Position numbers and translations under genes: made by a program
In this document: positions 1-61,051 of the stretch, piece by piece
Numbering within the stretch: the stretch's first letter is position 1
How the letters are laid out: every line of letters begins with the position of its first letter
Source: Atrina japonica
Taxonomy: Eukaryota > Mollusca > Bivalvia > Pterioida > Pinnidae
Length of the DNA: 64,000 nucleotides
Direction of reading: 5' to 3'
Assembly: GCA_030159075.1 (NCBI GenBank)
Contig: BROG01000542.1
Coordinates: 377,001 to 441,000, forward strand
The notes under the pieces: generated by a model
The model's input: the letters and a program-made list of their open reading frames with translations, nothing else
What the model was told of the DNA's origin: nothing
Database searches by the model: none

Positions 1-84
1 AGAATTAAAAGGAACTCACTTTTGGTATTGTCCAATTCACATAATTTTCGCGAGAGGGTGGGGGAGGGGGGTGTGTAAGCTTTT

Positions 85-300
85 GATTATCATACAGATG
101 ATTCTACTTGAGTTTCAGATAAGACAGGCTTCACAGGGATATGTTTTATTCCCCAGAATACATGTAAGGATGATAAAAACATGTAGCTAAGATTACTCTT
201 GCCTGTGTTATTTTGATGTTGTAATGCTGCATTACCTAAAATTTGAACTCCTCCGGGTCAAGAAAGGGGTCACGAGACTCCATCCCATCAGGTTATGTTG
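85..300. repeat. Dispersed repeat, copy 1
   Basis: It shares ordered blocks with 47190-47400 (ACAGATGATT, GACAGGCTTCACAGG, GGGTCAAGAA and others). The two diverged copies lie in different introns of the same gene. Class unknown. Confidence 0.65.
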
Positions 301-424
301 ACTGAATATTTCTTGGTAATGATCGGTTAGAACAGAAAGTCATGAAATGCATGTATGTCTTGAGTAAGCATTTGATATTTCTACTTGTGGATTTACTTTG
401 TAAGTTATTACTCATTGGTATGGT

Positions 425-645
425 CAAAACATCATGCCTCAAACCATGGAGTTTGTCACTTAAAAAGCACAAGTTTGAGCTACACTAGAACCTAAGCTGA
501 TTTTGTTAGAAAGTTTGCCAGTTTACTTTTTTTGAAGGCCGATGGTCTCTTTCCGGGTATATTGTAACCGGGTTCCCTCCCCACCATTAAAAACCATCTG
601 CCACCATATAATTGAAAAATTGTTGAGTGTGGTGAAAAACACCCA
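425..645 (+). mobile_element. SINE fragment (shared 3' body)
   Basis: Holds the body shared by the SINE family of this window: CCTAAGCTGATTTTGT, the AAGTTTGCCAGTTTACT block, CATTGTAACCGGGTT-like sequence, GCCACCATATAA and the tail AAAATTGTTGAGTGTGG. The tRNA-like head is decayed. Confidence 0.7.
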
Positions 646-1015
646 TTTAAACTTTTTTATGCCCCAGGCCTGAAGGGTCCGCTGGTGGTATCCAGTGTTT
701 GGATTGTCTCTCTGTCTGTCAGTCTGTCTGGCTGTAATTCCGTTCTGCTTACATATAAAGTGTAATATTTCAAGTTTGAATTGTGATACAGTAACCAAAC
801 TTAGACTGTAAGATCATCTAAGGGTTGCTCACCACTCACTGACATCACATGCCCCTGGGGGTGGTGTGGGGTCAAATGTAGCACATTGCAAAATTTTGTT
901 GGGACTGGGAGCATTTGTGTTTCACAAACATATATTGTTTTTTGAAAGGTTTTATTTATTTGGTGAAATGAGGTTTTGACCTTAAGTTGTTTACATTATG
1001 TTATTTTTTTTTCAG

Positions 1016-50983
<49,968 letters not shown>

Positions 50984-51225
50984 GTTTTATGTGTATAATT
51001 ATCTACCTTTCTCATATCATGATTGTTGTTTGTTGTGTGGAATTATGGAGAATTGGTCGATAGTTTCTGTGTAACACAGACGACTAGCTCGACATGAAAT
51101 GTGATTTTTATATATCTTCTAAGAAATATTTTGCAGGCATTTGCAATTTCTTGTTTACTAACCTAGAAAAATGTTCTGTTTGATCCTTGGAAACGAAATA
51201 AAAGAAAGCATGCACTGATATTTAT
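50984..51225 (+). other. TMEM131 3' UTR (approximate)
   Basis: Short AT-rich untranslated region after the stop. The end is estimated as 15-30 bp past the AATAAA at 51197; the exact cleavage site cannot be seen. Confidence 0.7.
51197..51202 (+). promoter_or_regulatory. Polyadenylation signal AATAAA
   Basis: Canonical hexamer about 215 bp after the TMEM131 stop, followed by T/GT-rich sequence (TTTATTGTTTATTTGG) of the kind found downstream of cleavage sites. Confidence 0.8.
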
Positions 51226-51299
51226 TGTTTATTTGGTTTATTAAACAAGGGTTTGGAATTATTTAAATCTTTCATGAGATTTCTGTCAAACAAACCGTA

Positions 51300-52270
51300 G
51301 AGGGAGCTCTTGTCCTGTTACTTTACTTAAATATAGCTCCTGTATGGACAAGGCGCCTCTGTGGTCAAGTGGTCAGCAGTGTCATTGAGTGAACACTTAT
51401 CCTGTTACTTTACTTCAATATAGTTCCTGTATGGACAAGGGGCCTCTGTGGTCAAGTGGTCAGCAGTGTCATTGAATGAACACTTATCCTGTTACTTTAC
51501 TTCAATATAGTTCCTGTATAGTGAGCACTTGTACTGTTACTTTACTTCACTTTAGCTCCTGTATGGACAAGGGGCCTCTGTGGTCAAGTGGTCAGCAGTG
51601 TCATTGAGTGAACACTTATCCTGTTACTTTACTTCAATATAGTTCCTGTATAGTGAGCACTTGTACTGTTACTTTACTTCACTTTAGCTCCTGTATGGAC
51701 AAGGGGCCTCTGTGGTCAAGTGGTCAACATAGTCATTGAGAGAGCACTTGTCCTGTTACTTTACTGTACTTTAGCTCCTGTATGGACAAGGGGCCTCTGT
51801 GGTCAAGTGGTCAGCAGTGTCATTGAGTGAACACTTATCCTGTTACTTTACTTCAATATAGTTCCTGTGTAGTGAGCACTTGTACTGTTACTTTACTTCA
51901 CTTTAGCTCCTGTATGGACAAGGGGCCTCTGTGGTCAAGTGGTCAGCAGTGTCATTGAATGAACACTTATCCTGTTACTTTACTTTAATATAGTTCCTGT
52001 ATGGTGAGCACTTGTACTGTTACTTTACTTCACTTTAGCTCCTGTATGGACAAGGGGCCTCTGTGGTCAAGTGGTCAGCAGCGTCATAGGGAAAGCACTT
52101 GTTGTCCTGTTACTTTACTTCACTATAGTTCCTGTATGGACAAGAGTCCTCTTTGGTCAAGTGGTCAACAGTGTCATTGAGCAAGCACTTATCCTGTTAC
52201 TTTACTTCAATATAGTTCCTGTATAGACGAGGTTCCTCTGTGTTCAATTGGACAACATTGAGTGAGCACT
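51300..52270 (+). repeat. 87-bp tandem array with SINE-head-like core
   Basis: The unit runs GGACAAGGGGCCTCTGTGGT + CAAGTGGTCAGCAGTGTCAT + TGAGTGAACACTTATCCTGT + TACTTTACTTCAATATAGTT + CCTGTAT. Some units carry an extra ~45-bp CACTTGTACTGTTACTTTAC piece. CTCTGTGGTCAAGTGGTCAG resembles a tRNA-SINE A box, so a SINE head may have seeded the array. It lies just after the TMEM131 polyadenylation site. Confidence 0.9.
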
Positions 52271-52349
52271 TGTCCTAATGACATCAGTTGAATATGACCT
52301 TTATTTCTGACCTTGACCTTTGAAATACAAAGCTTTGCAATTGGGCATT

Positions 52350-52580
52350 AGACCTTTTCACGATAACTGTATTCCTACTTATCTCACCTGTGCAAAACAC
52401 GTCTGAGTGGTATCGAGAAGTTTTGTACCCAACACAAATTATACCCAATGAAATTCAAATAGTACACGGGGAACACTTTGTCTTCCATTGGGTACTATTT
52501 GTCTTGGACACGGAACGTCTCGATACCTCTCGGGTGCGCAGGTGAGATAAGTAGGAATGCACTTATCATGAAAGGGTCTA
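52350..52580. mobile_element. Fold-back element, 70-bp inverted arms
   Basis: The left arm starts AGACCTTTTCACGATAACTG, and its diverged complement ends at 52580 (CATGAAAGGGTCT). Both hold ATTCCTACTTATCTCACCTG and GGTATCGAGA on opposite strands. The centre repeats AAATAGTAC and CCCAATG in inverted order. Confidence 0.8.
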
Positions 52581-52813
52581 TACTGCCTTAGTGGTGTTTT
52601 GTTTTCAAAGATACATGTGAGAAGGAATGTTGGAAAGAAAACCCATAGAACAAGATACAATTGTATTGCTTACAGCACAGCAAACGTTGTATTATCATTT
52701 CTCAATTTGGCTCTACTGTCCTTGATCCACCTTGCCAACTTTCTTTTGGCCTGTTTACATCTTTAAGATAAAAGTATTTGGACATCAAATCAACTCTATA
52801 TAGCAGCCTTAAC

Positions 52814-52841
52814 CATCATCATCATCATCATCATCATCATC
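52814..52841 (+). repeat. (ATC)n microsatellite
   Basis: About nine ATC triplets. Confidence 0.9.
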
Positions 52842-53039
52842 CGTAAGAGCTCAGTTGGGGCCCCAACCCAATTTGGTAGCTTTTTGTCTGGGGTAATAAA
52901 AAATAAAACTTTTAAACATATATCACCACGGTCATAATCGTCAGGAAATACTATCCTATGGAAATGGGAATATTTAATATTGATGGGAGTTACTGCTGTA
53001 TGGCTTGAGTTAAGGAAGATGGAACCTTTCGGATTCTGT

Positions 53040-53190
53040 ATAGTGTTTTACGCCACATTCAACATTTTTAAAGTAATATGGTTGCGGGTTTCCAGTGGAA
53101 CTCGCACCTGCAGTACCTAGAAGTGAAGTGAGATACCGGTACTTCATGGTTCAAAGCGCTATGCTATATGTAGTCGGCCTTGGAGGCCCC
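53040..53190 (-). mobile_element. SINE fragment, reverse orientation
   Basis: GTGTTTTACGCCACATTCAA is the reverse of the family tail (TTGAATGTGGCGTAAAACAC). A head-like GTAGTCGGCCTTGGAGGCC lies at the far end. Confidence 0.6.
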
Positions 53191-53344
53191 GAGTTGGAAT
53201 CTACACTAACTTGTTATAAGCAGTTCGTACAATTAATTGAGAGAAATGATAATGTCCTTAAACCTAAATGTAAGTTTTTTATTATTATTACTAGATACTC
53301 GTAAATATAATTGAGAGGATCACTAAAACGTTGTAATAAGAATA

Positions 53345-53535
53345 AAGAAGAAATACCGATGGATATTCAAAACTCACATGTCCATTAGAATTTGACAATT
53401 AAATATAGCTACGGTCTCAGCATGGAGAACAGTGTTGTGAATCCCAATTCAAATGGGATGGAACCAGGTGTCCGGATGGAGTCAGCGTCCCTAATTAGCA
53501 TGCCACAAATGTTCCATTGACACCTCTGGAGTTCA
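53345..53535 (-). mobile_element. Retroelement copy 1, distal 3' block
   Basis: Matches 61052-61230 in order (ACCAGGTGTCCGGA(T/A)GGAGTC, TAGCATG, CAAATGTTCCAT). I take it as the 3' untranslated end of the minus-strand retroelement found in full at 61-63 kb. Confidence 0.7.
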
Positions 53536-56139
53536 GTGAAAAAGGTCATCAGTTAGTTTTAGATCTGATTAGAGAAAGGTAGTACTTGGATATGGTCTAT
53601 AGGTGAGCTTGATATGTAAAGACTTCTAAGTTGTTGCAGCGTCGAGGTATGTGGAAAAAAACTCCAATTATTTCTAAAAAAAAAATATGAATATTTGGAC
53701 ACTGATTTGTAACTGAGTTATAATTAATTTGTGAAAAGGTTTAAATGGAAATAACATTTTTGTAATATAAAAGAGCTCGTGAGTTCGATTAAATTTTGTG
53801 GAGTTATATTTAGATGGCATATTTGATTATGTATTTTATCCTGTAAAGGAATGTAAAATTTTTATGATTTTCTTGTCAATTGAAAATAATCATATTTATC
53901 ATTGAGTGATAGCTAACTTCCTGTACAACCACAATCCAAATATCTCTGTATGCTGCGAGTGGTGTACAATGTACAACAAAGTAGGGTTTAAATTGCGTGT
54001 GTGTGTGCAAAAGAATCGGTTGTTGAACAAATTAAAGGGAAGGCTCATACAGGAGCGAATAGATTGATTAGAAAACCGTTGCAAATTCAAATTAATGCAA
54101 TATAAAGGATGTGAATGCTACCAAAGACGGAGTCGGATTACTCGGAAGTATGATTGATGTTAACGTCGGTACCATGCAACACTCTTACGAGTTTCTACTG
54201 TGGAAATTGAACGTTAATTACACTGCCAATATATTCATATCTATTTACATATTATGTTGATGTATATGCTTGGTTAAGATTTTATTATGCATACGCCTTT
54301 AGTTGTCGGGCAATTGCCATAAATTTTAGCTTGTGTTCTATATATTGACAATCATAACAGGACATATAAACTCGGTGTGAGGTCTTTTTCAAAAAGATCT
54401 TTCACTCTCACTTCTTATGACGAATGCATGGCGAAGCCGGGGCTGCGACCAGACGCTAATCGAATTTGGTGTTATCTGCTTGCAAGGGAAAGCTCCGTAA
54501 TAGTCATCAAGGCATATGTAAAATTATGTATTGGATTAGAACAGGGGATGTCACTCGCTATTTTTATGGGTTATTATGTAATAACAACCTATTATTGGTT
54601 TACTTCGACTTTTCATCGAGGGCTATCCTGTTAGCAGTGAAAAGGTCATGGAGGGTGCATTCGCAAAATATAGTCCAACTCAAGAATTAAACTTTTACAG
54701 AAAAGTAAAATATTTTGGTGTAAATGAAATTAAATCTAGTTTGAATAATCATTAAATGAAATACCACATGATTCTACTTACTTCTGCCTTTCGTATTTTA
54801 TACAATACGATGATTTGTAGTTAGTTTCAACCAAATTCATCGATTTATTTATAAATATGGAATTCCACTATATAAGATTCCAGTGATGTTGATCGTAAGT
54901 ATATTACTCCGCCATTCATCATATTTATATTGACAGCTAGCGAGCTTCAAGCATACATCGATGTAAATACTTATCGCTGATACCAACATGAAGCTAAATC
55001 AATTTCTATTGAACTCTCAAGAATATGTGTGTTTTCTAGTCCATGGAAAAATGAAAATAAAAGCAGAATAGAGGGGATATCATCGAGTAGGAGGTGCTTG
55101 TTATGCAGATGGCGCGTGAAAGTTCTGTCCATTTTGAAAACTATCAAATTAACGTTTTTGTCAAATAATCGCTATACATAACCTGCCTTAATGAAATTCC
55201 CGTGCATATTCCCTTTATTTATACACCCTATATGGTGACCACATGCCTTACATAACCAGCGTCAGCTCAATTTCATCGGACGGTCACTTGTATACTGTAT
55301 GTATTCATATCGCAAAGGGAGGTAACTCGAACATTGAATGCTACAATGGAAGTTTTCGTTTCCGCGGAAGTTCGGGGAAATCGCCATTGTCAATTGTAGG
55401 GTGTTTACACAACTTTTGAAGTTAATCACAATTAGATTGGGATGTATAAACATAAACTTTTTGTGTAATTGGTTTGTTCATAATGGATTTCAGACAGAAA
55501 CGATGTCTTAAAAAAGTTTTATCTATTGCCGAAAGCGTTGATGTCTATAAGTGAAATTGGTGATAGATCGTTTTGCTACATCGCGACTTTAGGCCCGAAT
55601 TATGTTGATGGAAAATTATTTATTTAACAATAAACATGGGGTAAACTCTGTTTCACCCTGTACAGTAATTAATATTAATTAATACATGATAGAGAAAGTT
55701 GTTTGGTTGTTTTATTTAGTCAAGGTAGAGTATATGTTAATGTGCCACGGTAATAGCCCTAAATAGGATTGTTCGATATTACAAGCCCTAAAATATGCTT
55801 TATGTCACAGCCATTTTTCGCTATGAAAAATTTGTTTTACCTGTTCCCAGTGCCATGTTTGGTTTAAATTTAAGTAGGCACCATAAATGCTCACTTTTTT
55901 TTTTTGAAATGAGTGTTAATGCACTACAGGCAATATGTAAAGTTGGTGCGGAATTTTGAATTTATTAAGAGGCTGGAAATTGATTTTTTGTTTGTTTTAA
56001 GATCTACATTAATTTGATTTATTTTCATTTCATATATGTTACACATAAATAGTTTGAATCCCATGGCTATTTTGCCAAAATAACAACCCATTTCAGTACT
56101 TTCAGTACTTTGATTTTTTTTCAAATTCTCAAATATAAA
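53536..56139. other. Unassigned sequence between two retroelement blocks
   Basis: About 2.6 kb separates blocks that are only about 350 bp apart in the other copy. I recognise no gene, tandem array or element ends in it. It may be an insertion into the older copy. Confidence 0.4.
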
Positions 56140-56458
56140 AAAATCTCAGGCACCAAAGTACAAATCATCAGAATGTCCAAGACACATATTTAAATCTGGT
56201 GAATACTGGACACACATGGAACTCTGGAAATACAGAGGTGGGATCAGATGCCATGGAGGAGTGAGTATCCCCCGTTGAACGGTCACGCCCGCCACCAGTT
56301 CACAGTTAAATTCAAATGAAATACATTAGGAACAGATCCTCGTCACAGTCGGTATACAGACGTCTCTACAACCGCCATCGAACAGACAACCCAACATTTT
56401 ATTTAGTGAAACAGAGTAATCGCAAACAAGGCAATTATACCGGCCGTAAAATTTGCAA
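56140..56458 (-). mobile_element. Retroelement copy 1, proximal block with coding end
   Basis: Matches 61575-61888 (GAGGTGGGATCAG, GCCATGGAGGAGT, ACAGACGTCTC, ACAACCGCC). On the minus strand the 56400-56450 part still reads FYGRYN and VCDYSVSL, the end of the reverse-transcriptase ORF. Similarity stops at 56458, so the copy is 5'-truncated. Confidence 0.75.
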
Positions 56459-56804
56459 ATCTGATTCCAACCAATACCGAACAATCTTGATTTTGAAAAC
56501 TTTTACCGTTTATGATTTAACATATCTGTTGTATAACTGAGAGAAAACATGAGGTTCTGTTTGAATACAGCTATTAAGGTTGGAATACAATTAATTAACT
56601 GTTTGAAAACAAAATTTGTATTACATTATACATGTATATATGTATTTATGTTTGATGAACAATTGTTTATGAAACATTCTTTCTCTGCCGGAAATATTTG
56701 TAAAACGATCGTTGGTGCAGTAAAACAGACGTAAAAAGCTCTGCTGTAAGTAAAATCATTAGGCAAAGTAGTGGGTTACTCAAGATAATTTTCGCCCCTT
56801 GTGA

Positions 56805-56955
56805 TGGTCTAGTAGTAAAACATTCAAATTGAAAGCTGAAGTTTCCTGGAATGATTCCCGTCACCGGGTCGCACCATGAACTTTTCCGTCTAAGAGTAAC
56901 CACTGTAAAAAAAAATTGTTGAGTGTGGCGTAAAACACTTCAATGTAAAAAAAAA
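56805..56955 (+). mobile_element. tRNA-headed SINE
   Basis: GATGGTCTAGTAGTAAAACA (A-box-like), a B-box-like GGAATGATTCCCG, and the family tail AAAATTGTTGAGTGTGGCGT + AAAACAC, then an A-rich end. Confidence 0.75.
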
Positions 56956-57210
56956 AAAATAATGTTCTTCAAATTTAGGTTCCGTCGGTTTGGAAGGCAC
57001 AAGGCATTAGTACGACTAAATCTCTGTAGTTGTGATACATATTACGTTTCGAAAAGATGAAACTGTTTTTTTGTTTTAAGTTTGAATTCCAATCAAACAT
57101 GAAATGCTTTCATAATACACGGCAGAAAATGAAAAGATAAAATACCGACATTTATTACATTTTTAATTAAATTTATCATTTAAATATGAACTTTATTTTT
57201 CACTGATTTT

Positions 57211-57284
57211 ACTGTTTTTTGATTGGCTTAATGAAAAATATCAATGCAAACTGATATTTTTCATTAAGCCAATCAAAAAACAGT
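57211..57284. repeat. Perfect 33-bp inverted repeat, 8-bp loop
   Basis: The left arm 57211-57243 begins ACTGTTTTTTGATTGGCTTA; the right arm 57252-57284 is its exact complement; the loop is ATGCAAAC. Perfect arms mean it is young or conserved. It may be a fold-back element or hairpin RNA source. Confidence 0.95.
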
Positions 57285-57419
57285 GCCAGGCCACTAATGA
57301 AAATTCGACTAATTAATCCCATCTATAATGTAATGATAATTTTCAATTCATTGTTTGATTATAAACTGATCACATTTGCTAGTAAATGCCAATAAATGGT
57401 GATGCCGTGGTAAAAAATT

Positions 57420-57884
57420 TTGAACAGGTACTGTAGATATGGCGTGTCAAGAAGGGATTTTCGTTAGAGCTAATTATAACGCCGTATCGAAGCTAAACAA
57501 AATGGCTCCGCACAGACTTGGTCTGTTTCGACTGAAAAGCTGGTGATATTATCAGTTATATAGTGTTTACAGGGGTGATACGGAAATATATTGGGTCCAT
57601 GAAAAAAGTTGTATTGGGCGAGGCGAAAGCAGCTCCGTTCTAACCTCAGTTATTTCTTCTCCGCTGCGCACAGTAAACCTATCCGTCGTGTTTGTTTACA
57701 TCTCTCGTCTGCTAAAAGTGACGTCACCGGTGAGGGTGATATCAAAACTAATATCAGTTGGATAGTTAACTCGATACAAGAATATGTCGTATCCTTCTAA
57801 ACCAATCACATTCCGAGTATTTTGCCAGAGGTGGGATAATATGTCTAGATGGAGTGGGTTTATGTGGTCGATTTGATTTTGATT
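57420..57884. other. Unassigned sequence
   Basis: No gene is recognised. Slightly richer in C and G than its surroundings; no element ends are visible. Confidence 0.35.
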
Positions 57885-58030
57885 TTTGTTTTACGCCATA
57901 CTCAACAATCTTTTAGTCATATGATGGCGTCCAGTTTTTATTGGTGGAGGAGAAACCCCGGTTACCCGGGTAAAGACCACCGACCTTCCGCAAGAAAACT
58001 GGCAAACTTTCCCACTTATGTGGTCGAAAG
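57885..58030 (-). mobile_element. SINE fragment, reverse orientation
   Basis: TTTTACGCCATACTCAACAA (reversed tail), GTCATATGATGGCGTCCAG, GGTGGAGGAGAAACC and GACCTTCCGCAAGAAAACTG match the family. Confidence 0.75.
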
Positions 58031-58199
58031 GCAGTGGAAATGTTTAATGTATCCACTATCTAGGTCAACAGTTAAAAAGTTTTTAAAAAGATTCAGTGAC
58101 GCTGGAGATACAGTACAGAAAATGAACATCGAGCTGGGCGAATTTCGAAGCGAGTTTGCTGTCCAGGTCTATCGATAACTTTGGCATGATCTTTGATGC

Positions 58200-58880
58200 A
58201 TCAAGTGATGTATTTCATTTTCAATCAAAACCACAGGGGCGCGGAAATCTTTTTGGAGCCTAATATTTTCCTCCAGGCTTTAGTTTTCATTGAGCATATT
58301 AGGCCTACGCTCTAAAAATATTTCCGAGCCCCTGTGTCAAAACGTGGTTTGTTTACATTTCACAAGCCGTAGACTAGCCTACATGTACAGAACATCGGGT
58401 AAATCTAGGGCCTGGAAAATGTAATAAACAGAATATTTGACAATTGTTTTTTTTAATTATATGTTTATTACATTGAGTGAGGCTACGCACTCGTGTTAAA
58501 TATGTAATATTTACATACCGACTGCAATTCCCTTCATTGCAAGTATATAGAGCGATATATTGTATATTCAGTAGTTGCAGTCGCGTAACTCGAGTATAAA
58601 CCGCTTTACTTTTCAGCGTAAGAATACATGGACGAATCAATAAAGAATAGAATATCACATGTTTATTTCTTATATATTTAATTTTAAAAGCCATACATTA
58701 GGCCTACCACAAAACAAATAAAAATCACAGAAAGAAATTGGAAACACGAGACTACATCTGTAGCCCACTGTACAGCCTACAGGCCCATATCGCGATATAT
58801 CTAGGTCATGTTATGACCAGAACCACAGACCACAGAAATGAAAGTTCGCTTCGTAGTTGCAACAGTTAGGCCTAGTGCAA
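58200..58880. other. Unassigned sequence
   Basis: No gene is recognised. A short inverted pair (AGGGGCGCGGAAATCTTTTT near 58236 and AAATATTTCCGAGCCCCTG near 58315) suggests a small hairpin element. Confidence 0.4.
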
Positions 58881-59127
58881 CTTTGTCAAGCAACTCTGAT
58901 AAACAGGTCGATTTGTTTGCCTTCACCGGGTATTCCTGTCAGAAAGAATTCGTCACTAGCATCGTGTGAAATCAGGCCGTGTGAAATACTTACGTAAGTT
59001 ACGTACGAATCAGTCATCACGTATTCAAAATTGTCCATATCACTAGTTTCTTTCAAAATAATATGAAAATAAGAAAATAAACCTGAATTCCATTTAGCAT
59101 TTCTGACTACAGATTCACAGAAAATGG

Positions 59128-59128
<1 letters not shown>

Positions 59129-59214
<86 letters not shown>
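59129..59214. repeat. (TA)n microsatellite
   Basis: About 86 bp of pure TA, directly beside the hairpin at 59221. Confidence 0.98.
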
Positions 59215-59220
<6 letters not shown>

Positions 59221-59372
59221 AGGATTGTTTTTCATTTTTTAAAAAGCATTGAGTATAAATGCAATGGATCATGGAAAAGAATTCAGTGTGAAGCACTTCG
59301 TGCTACACAAAATTTTTTTCCATGATCCATTGCATTTATACTCAATGCTTTTCAAAAAATAAAAATAGTCCT
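59221..59372. repeat. 150-bp near-continuous hairpin
   Basis: Arms 59221-59279 and 59314-59372 pair along almost their whole length (GCATTGAGTATAAATGCAAT and its complement). The centre is itself a small hairpin (TGTGAAGCAC TTC GTGCTACACA, one mismatch). Next to a TA microsatellite, as fold-back MITEs often are. Confidence 0.9.
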
Positions 59373-59495
59373 AAATTCTCCTATCTCACTCGATGTAATA
59401 AACATGTTATTCAGAAAGCAATTGTCAAATATCCTCTACTATTTCCGAAACATGAGAAATATTCATTGTATTATATAACATAAAAATAGAATCTT

Positions 59496-59636
59496 ACATG
59501 ATTGTTTGTTGTGGACAGGGAAATCTTAAATCCAGAGGAAAAGAACATGACTATTCAGAACGAGGCTTTGTCGAGTCATGGATTGGCATGTTCTTTCCCG
59601 AGGGTTTTTAGATTTCCCTGTCCACAACAATCATGT
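59496..59636. repeat. 140-bp imperfect hairpin
   Basis: Outer arms ACATGATTGTTTGTTGTGGA + CAGGGAAATCT (59496-59526) and their complement (59609-59636), with one 3-bp gap. Inner AAAGAACATG / CATGTTCTTT continues the stem. Confidence 0.85.
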
Positions 59637-59956
59637 TTGATTCTTTTTCTCCCACATTTCCAGTCTTTACAACAGGGCAAACGTGTTTACAATATGTATA
59701 ATTACAAGCGCATGTATTACAGAAAATAATATTTGCAAAGCGTAAACATGAAAACGTCATTCATGACGCAATCAAAACAGTAGCATGACGCAGACCAGTT
59801 CAAAGTACAAAAAATAGATAGTGCGTCTGTGATGTCACCGCGCGTGTGAGATGTCTTTCCCGAGGGAAGGAAAGAAGGTTTATCTTTTTTACGATTAATC
59901 ATTGTGTTTAACGGGCAAGTGTGGGAGAAAAAAGTTATCAAGCTTAATATATATAT

Positions 59957-60122
59957 TCAATCCTGTCGATAGAGGCTACTCAAGGGAAAAAGCAAAGGTA
60001 GCCGTTATAGACAGGCGGCGTTTATATAGAGGTTAAGTTACATGTAACAAACATTGTGTTTGAATGGCTTACATAGACGGGTGCCCTTTATACAGAGGTG
60101 GCCTTTAGAGCAAGTTTGACTG
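59957..60122. mobile_element. Small inverted-repeat element (CAAGTTTGACTG family)
   Basis: Internal blocks (CTACTCAAGGGAA, GTTATAGACAGG, GTTTGAATGGCTT, ACAGAGGTGGCCTTTA) and the end GCAAGTTTGACTG match 37758-37934. The left end is decayed. Confidence 0.65.
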
Positions 60123-60129
60123 TATACGG

Positions 60130-60700
60130 AATAACCAACATATTTATTTTCTCGTTTTCAAAACATCTGGATAATTCTTTTCTAGGAAAAATATTAACAC
60201 AAACAGGTTTTGTACTTTCATTTTTCGATCGATCAATTTCTCTCTTTTTTGATATTTTATATGCTTTAAAATAGCACCCCAGAGTTTTGTTAATTTCACA
60301 TTGCATGAACGTATGTGTAAACTAGGTTGTTGTAAGCAGCAAGCGGTTCTGATGAAGAAATAATCCTTTAGACGTGTTCATCATATTAGTAACCAAAGAA
60401 CGAAGTTGTTGAATTGTTTTAACGACTTATACGCAAATGAAACAACACACTTATAATGTTACTGTGGATTTGTTTGAATTATTAATTTCCCCATTAATTT
60501 AATAGGTTTTTCTCATTTTGTACCGTTAAATCATTGTATCATATGATTTATTGAACGCAAGCATATCACCTCTTTGTGTAATGATTAGATAATACAGAAT
60601 CGCCGAGAATCAATAAAAACGAATGTTGACATAATTCGTCAATAAAACAGATACCTTAGTATTAATTGTAAGGCAGTCCGTCAGATAATGTATAAAATGT
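60130..60700. other. Unassigned AT-rich sequence
   Basis: I see no gene or element border. Confidence 0.35.
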
Positions 60701-60707
60701 TCGGCTC

Positions 60708-60830
60708 GTTTGTTTTACACCACACTCAACAATTTTTCAGTCATATGGTGGAGACCAGATTTCAGTGGTGGTGCAGAGAACCCGATTAATTTGTACAATA
60801 CAATGTGCCCGGGTATATAAAGCCAAAATT
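60708..60830 (-). mobile_element. SINE fragment, reverse orientation
   Basis: TTTTACACCACACTCAACAA + TTTTTCAGTCATATGGTGG is the reversed family tail. A forward tail piece (AAATCATTGAGTGTAACGTT) follows at about 60970-61010, so two fragments lie back to back. Confidence 0.7.
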
Positions 60831-61051
60831 GGACTATAACAGATCTCAAGAAAATTTAGGAGTGAGATAAGGTGTCATGCAAGGGTAACCATCTTCCTTT
60901 AATCGGACCTGGGTACTCTGAAACTTGCTTCTATCCTTCATCATTTAAAATGGCCGCCACTATGTGCGTGAAAAATCATTGAGTGTAACGTTAAACACCA
61001 ATACAACAAACAAAATCCAATGTTGCAGAATCCTAAAAAAAAAAAATTGAA

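Larger units (their letters stand above)
1..1015 (+). other. Intron upstream of exon 1 (partial)
   Basis: No exon is recognised here. It holds a dispersed repeat at 85-300 that recurs near 47190-47400, and a SINE-like piece at about 425-645. It ends in the polypyrimidine tract and AG acceptor at 1014-1015. Confidence 0.6.

Noticed and set aside
54377..54690. Overlapping 85- and 74-codon plus-strand frames
   Set aside because: No family resemblance, overlapping frames, no promoter or polyadenylation context.
57609..58178. Two plus-strand open frames as a small gene
   Set aside because: The second overlaps a reversed SINE; no recognised domain, no splice or start context.
58886..59296. 136-codon open frame on the minus strand
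   Set aside because: Its core is an Ile-Tyr run from the TA microsatellite and the rest lies in hairpin DNA.
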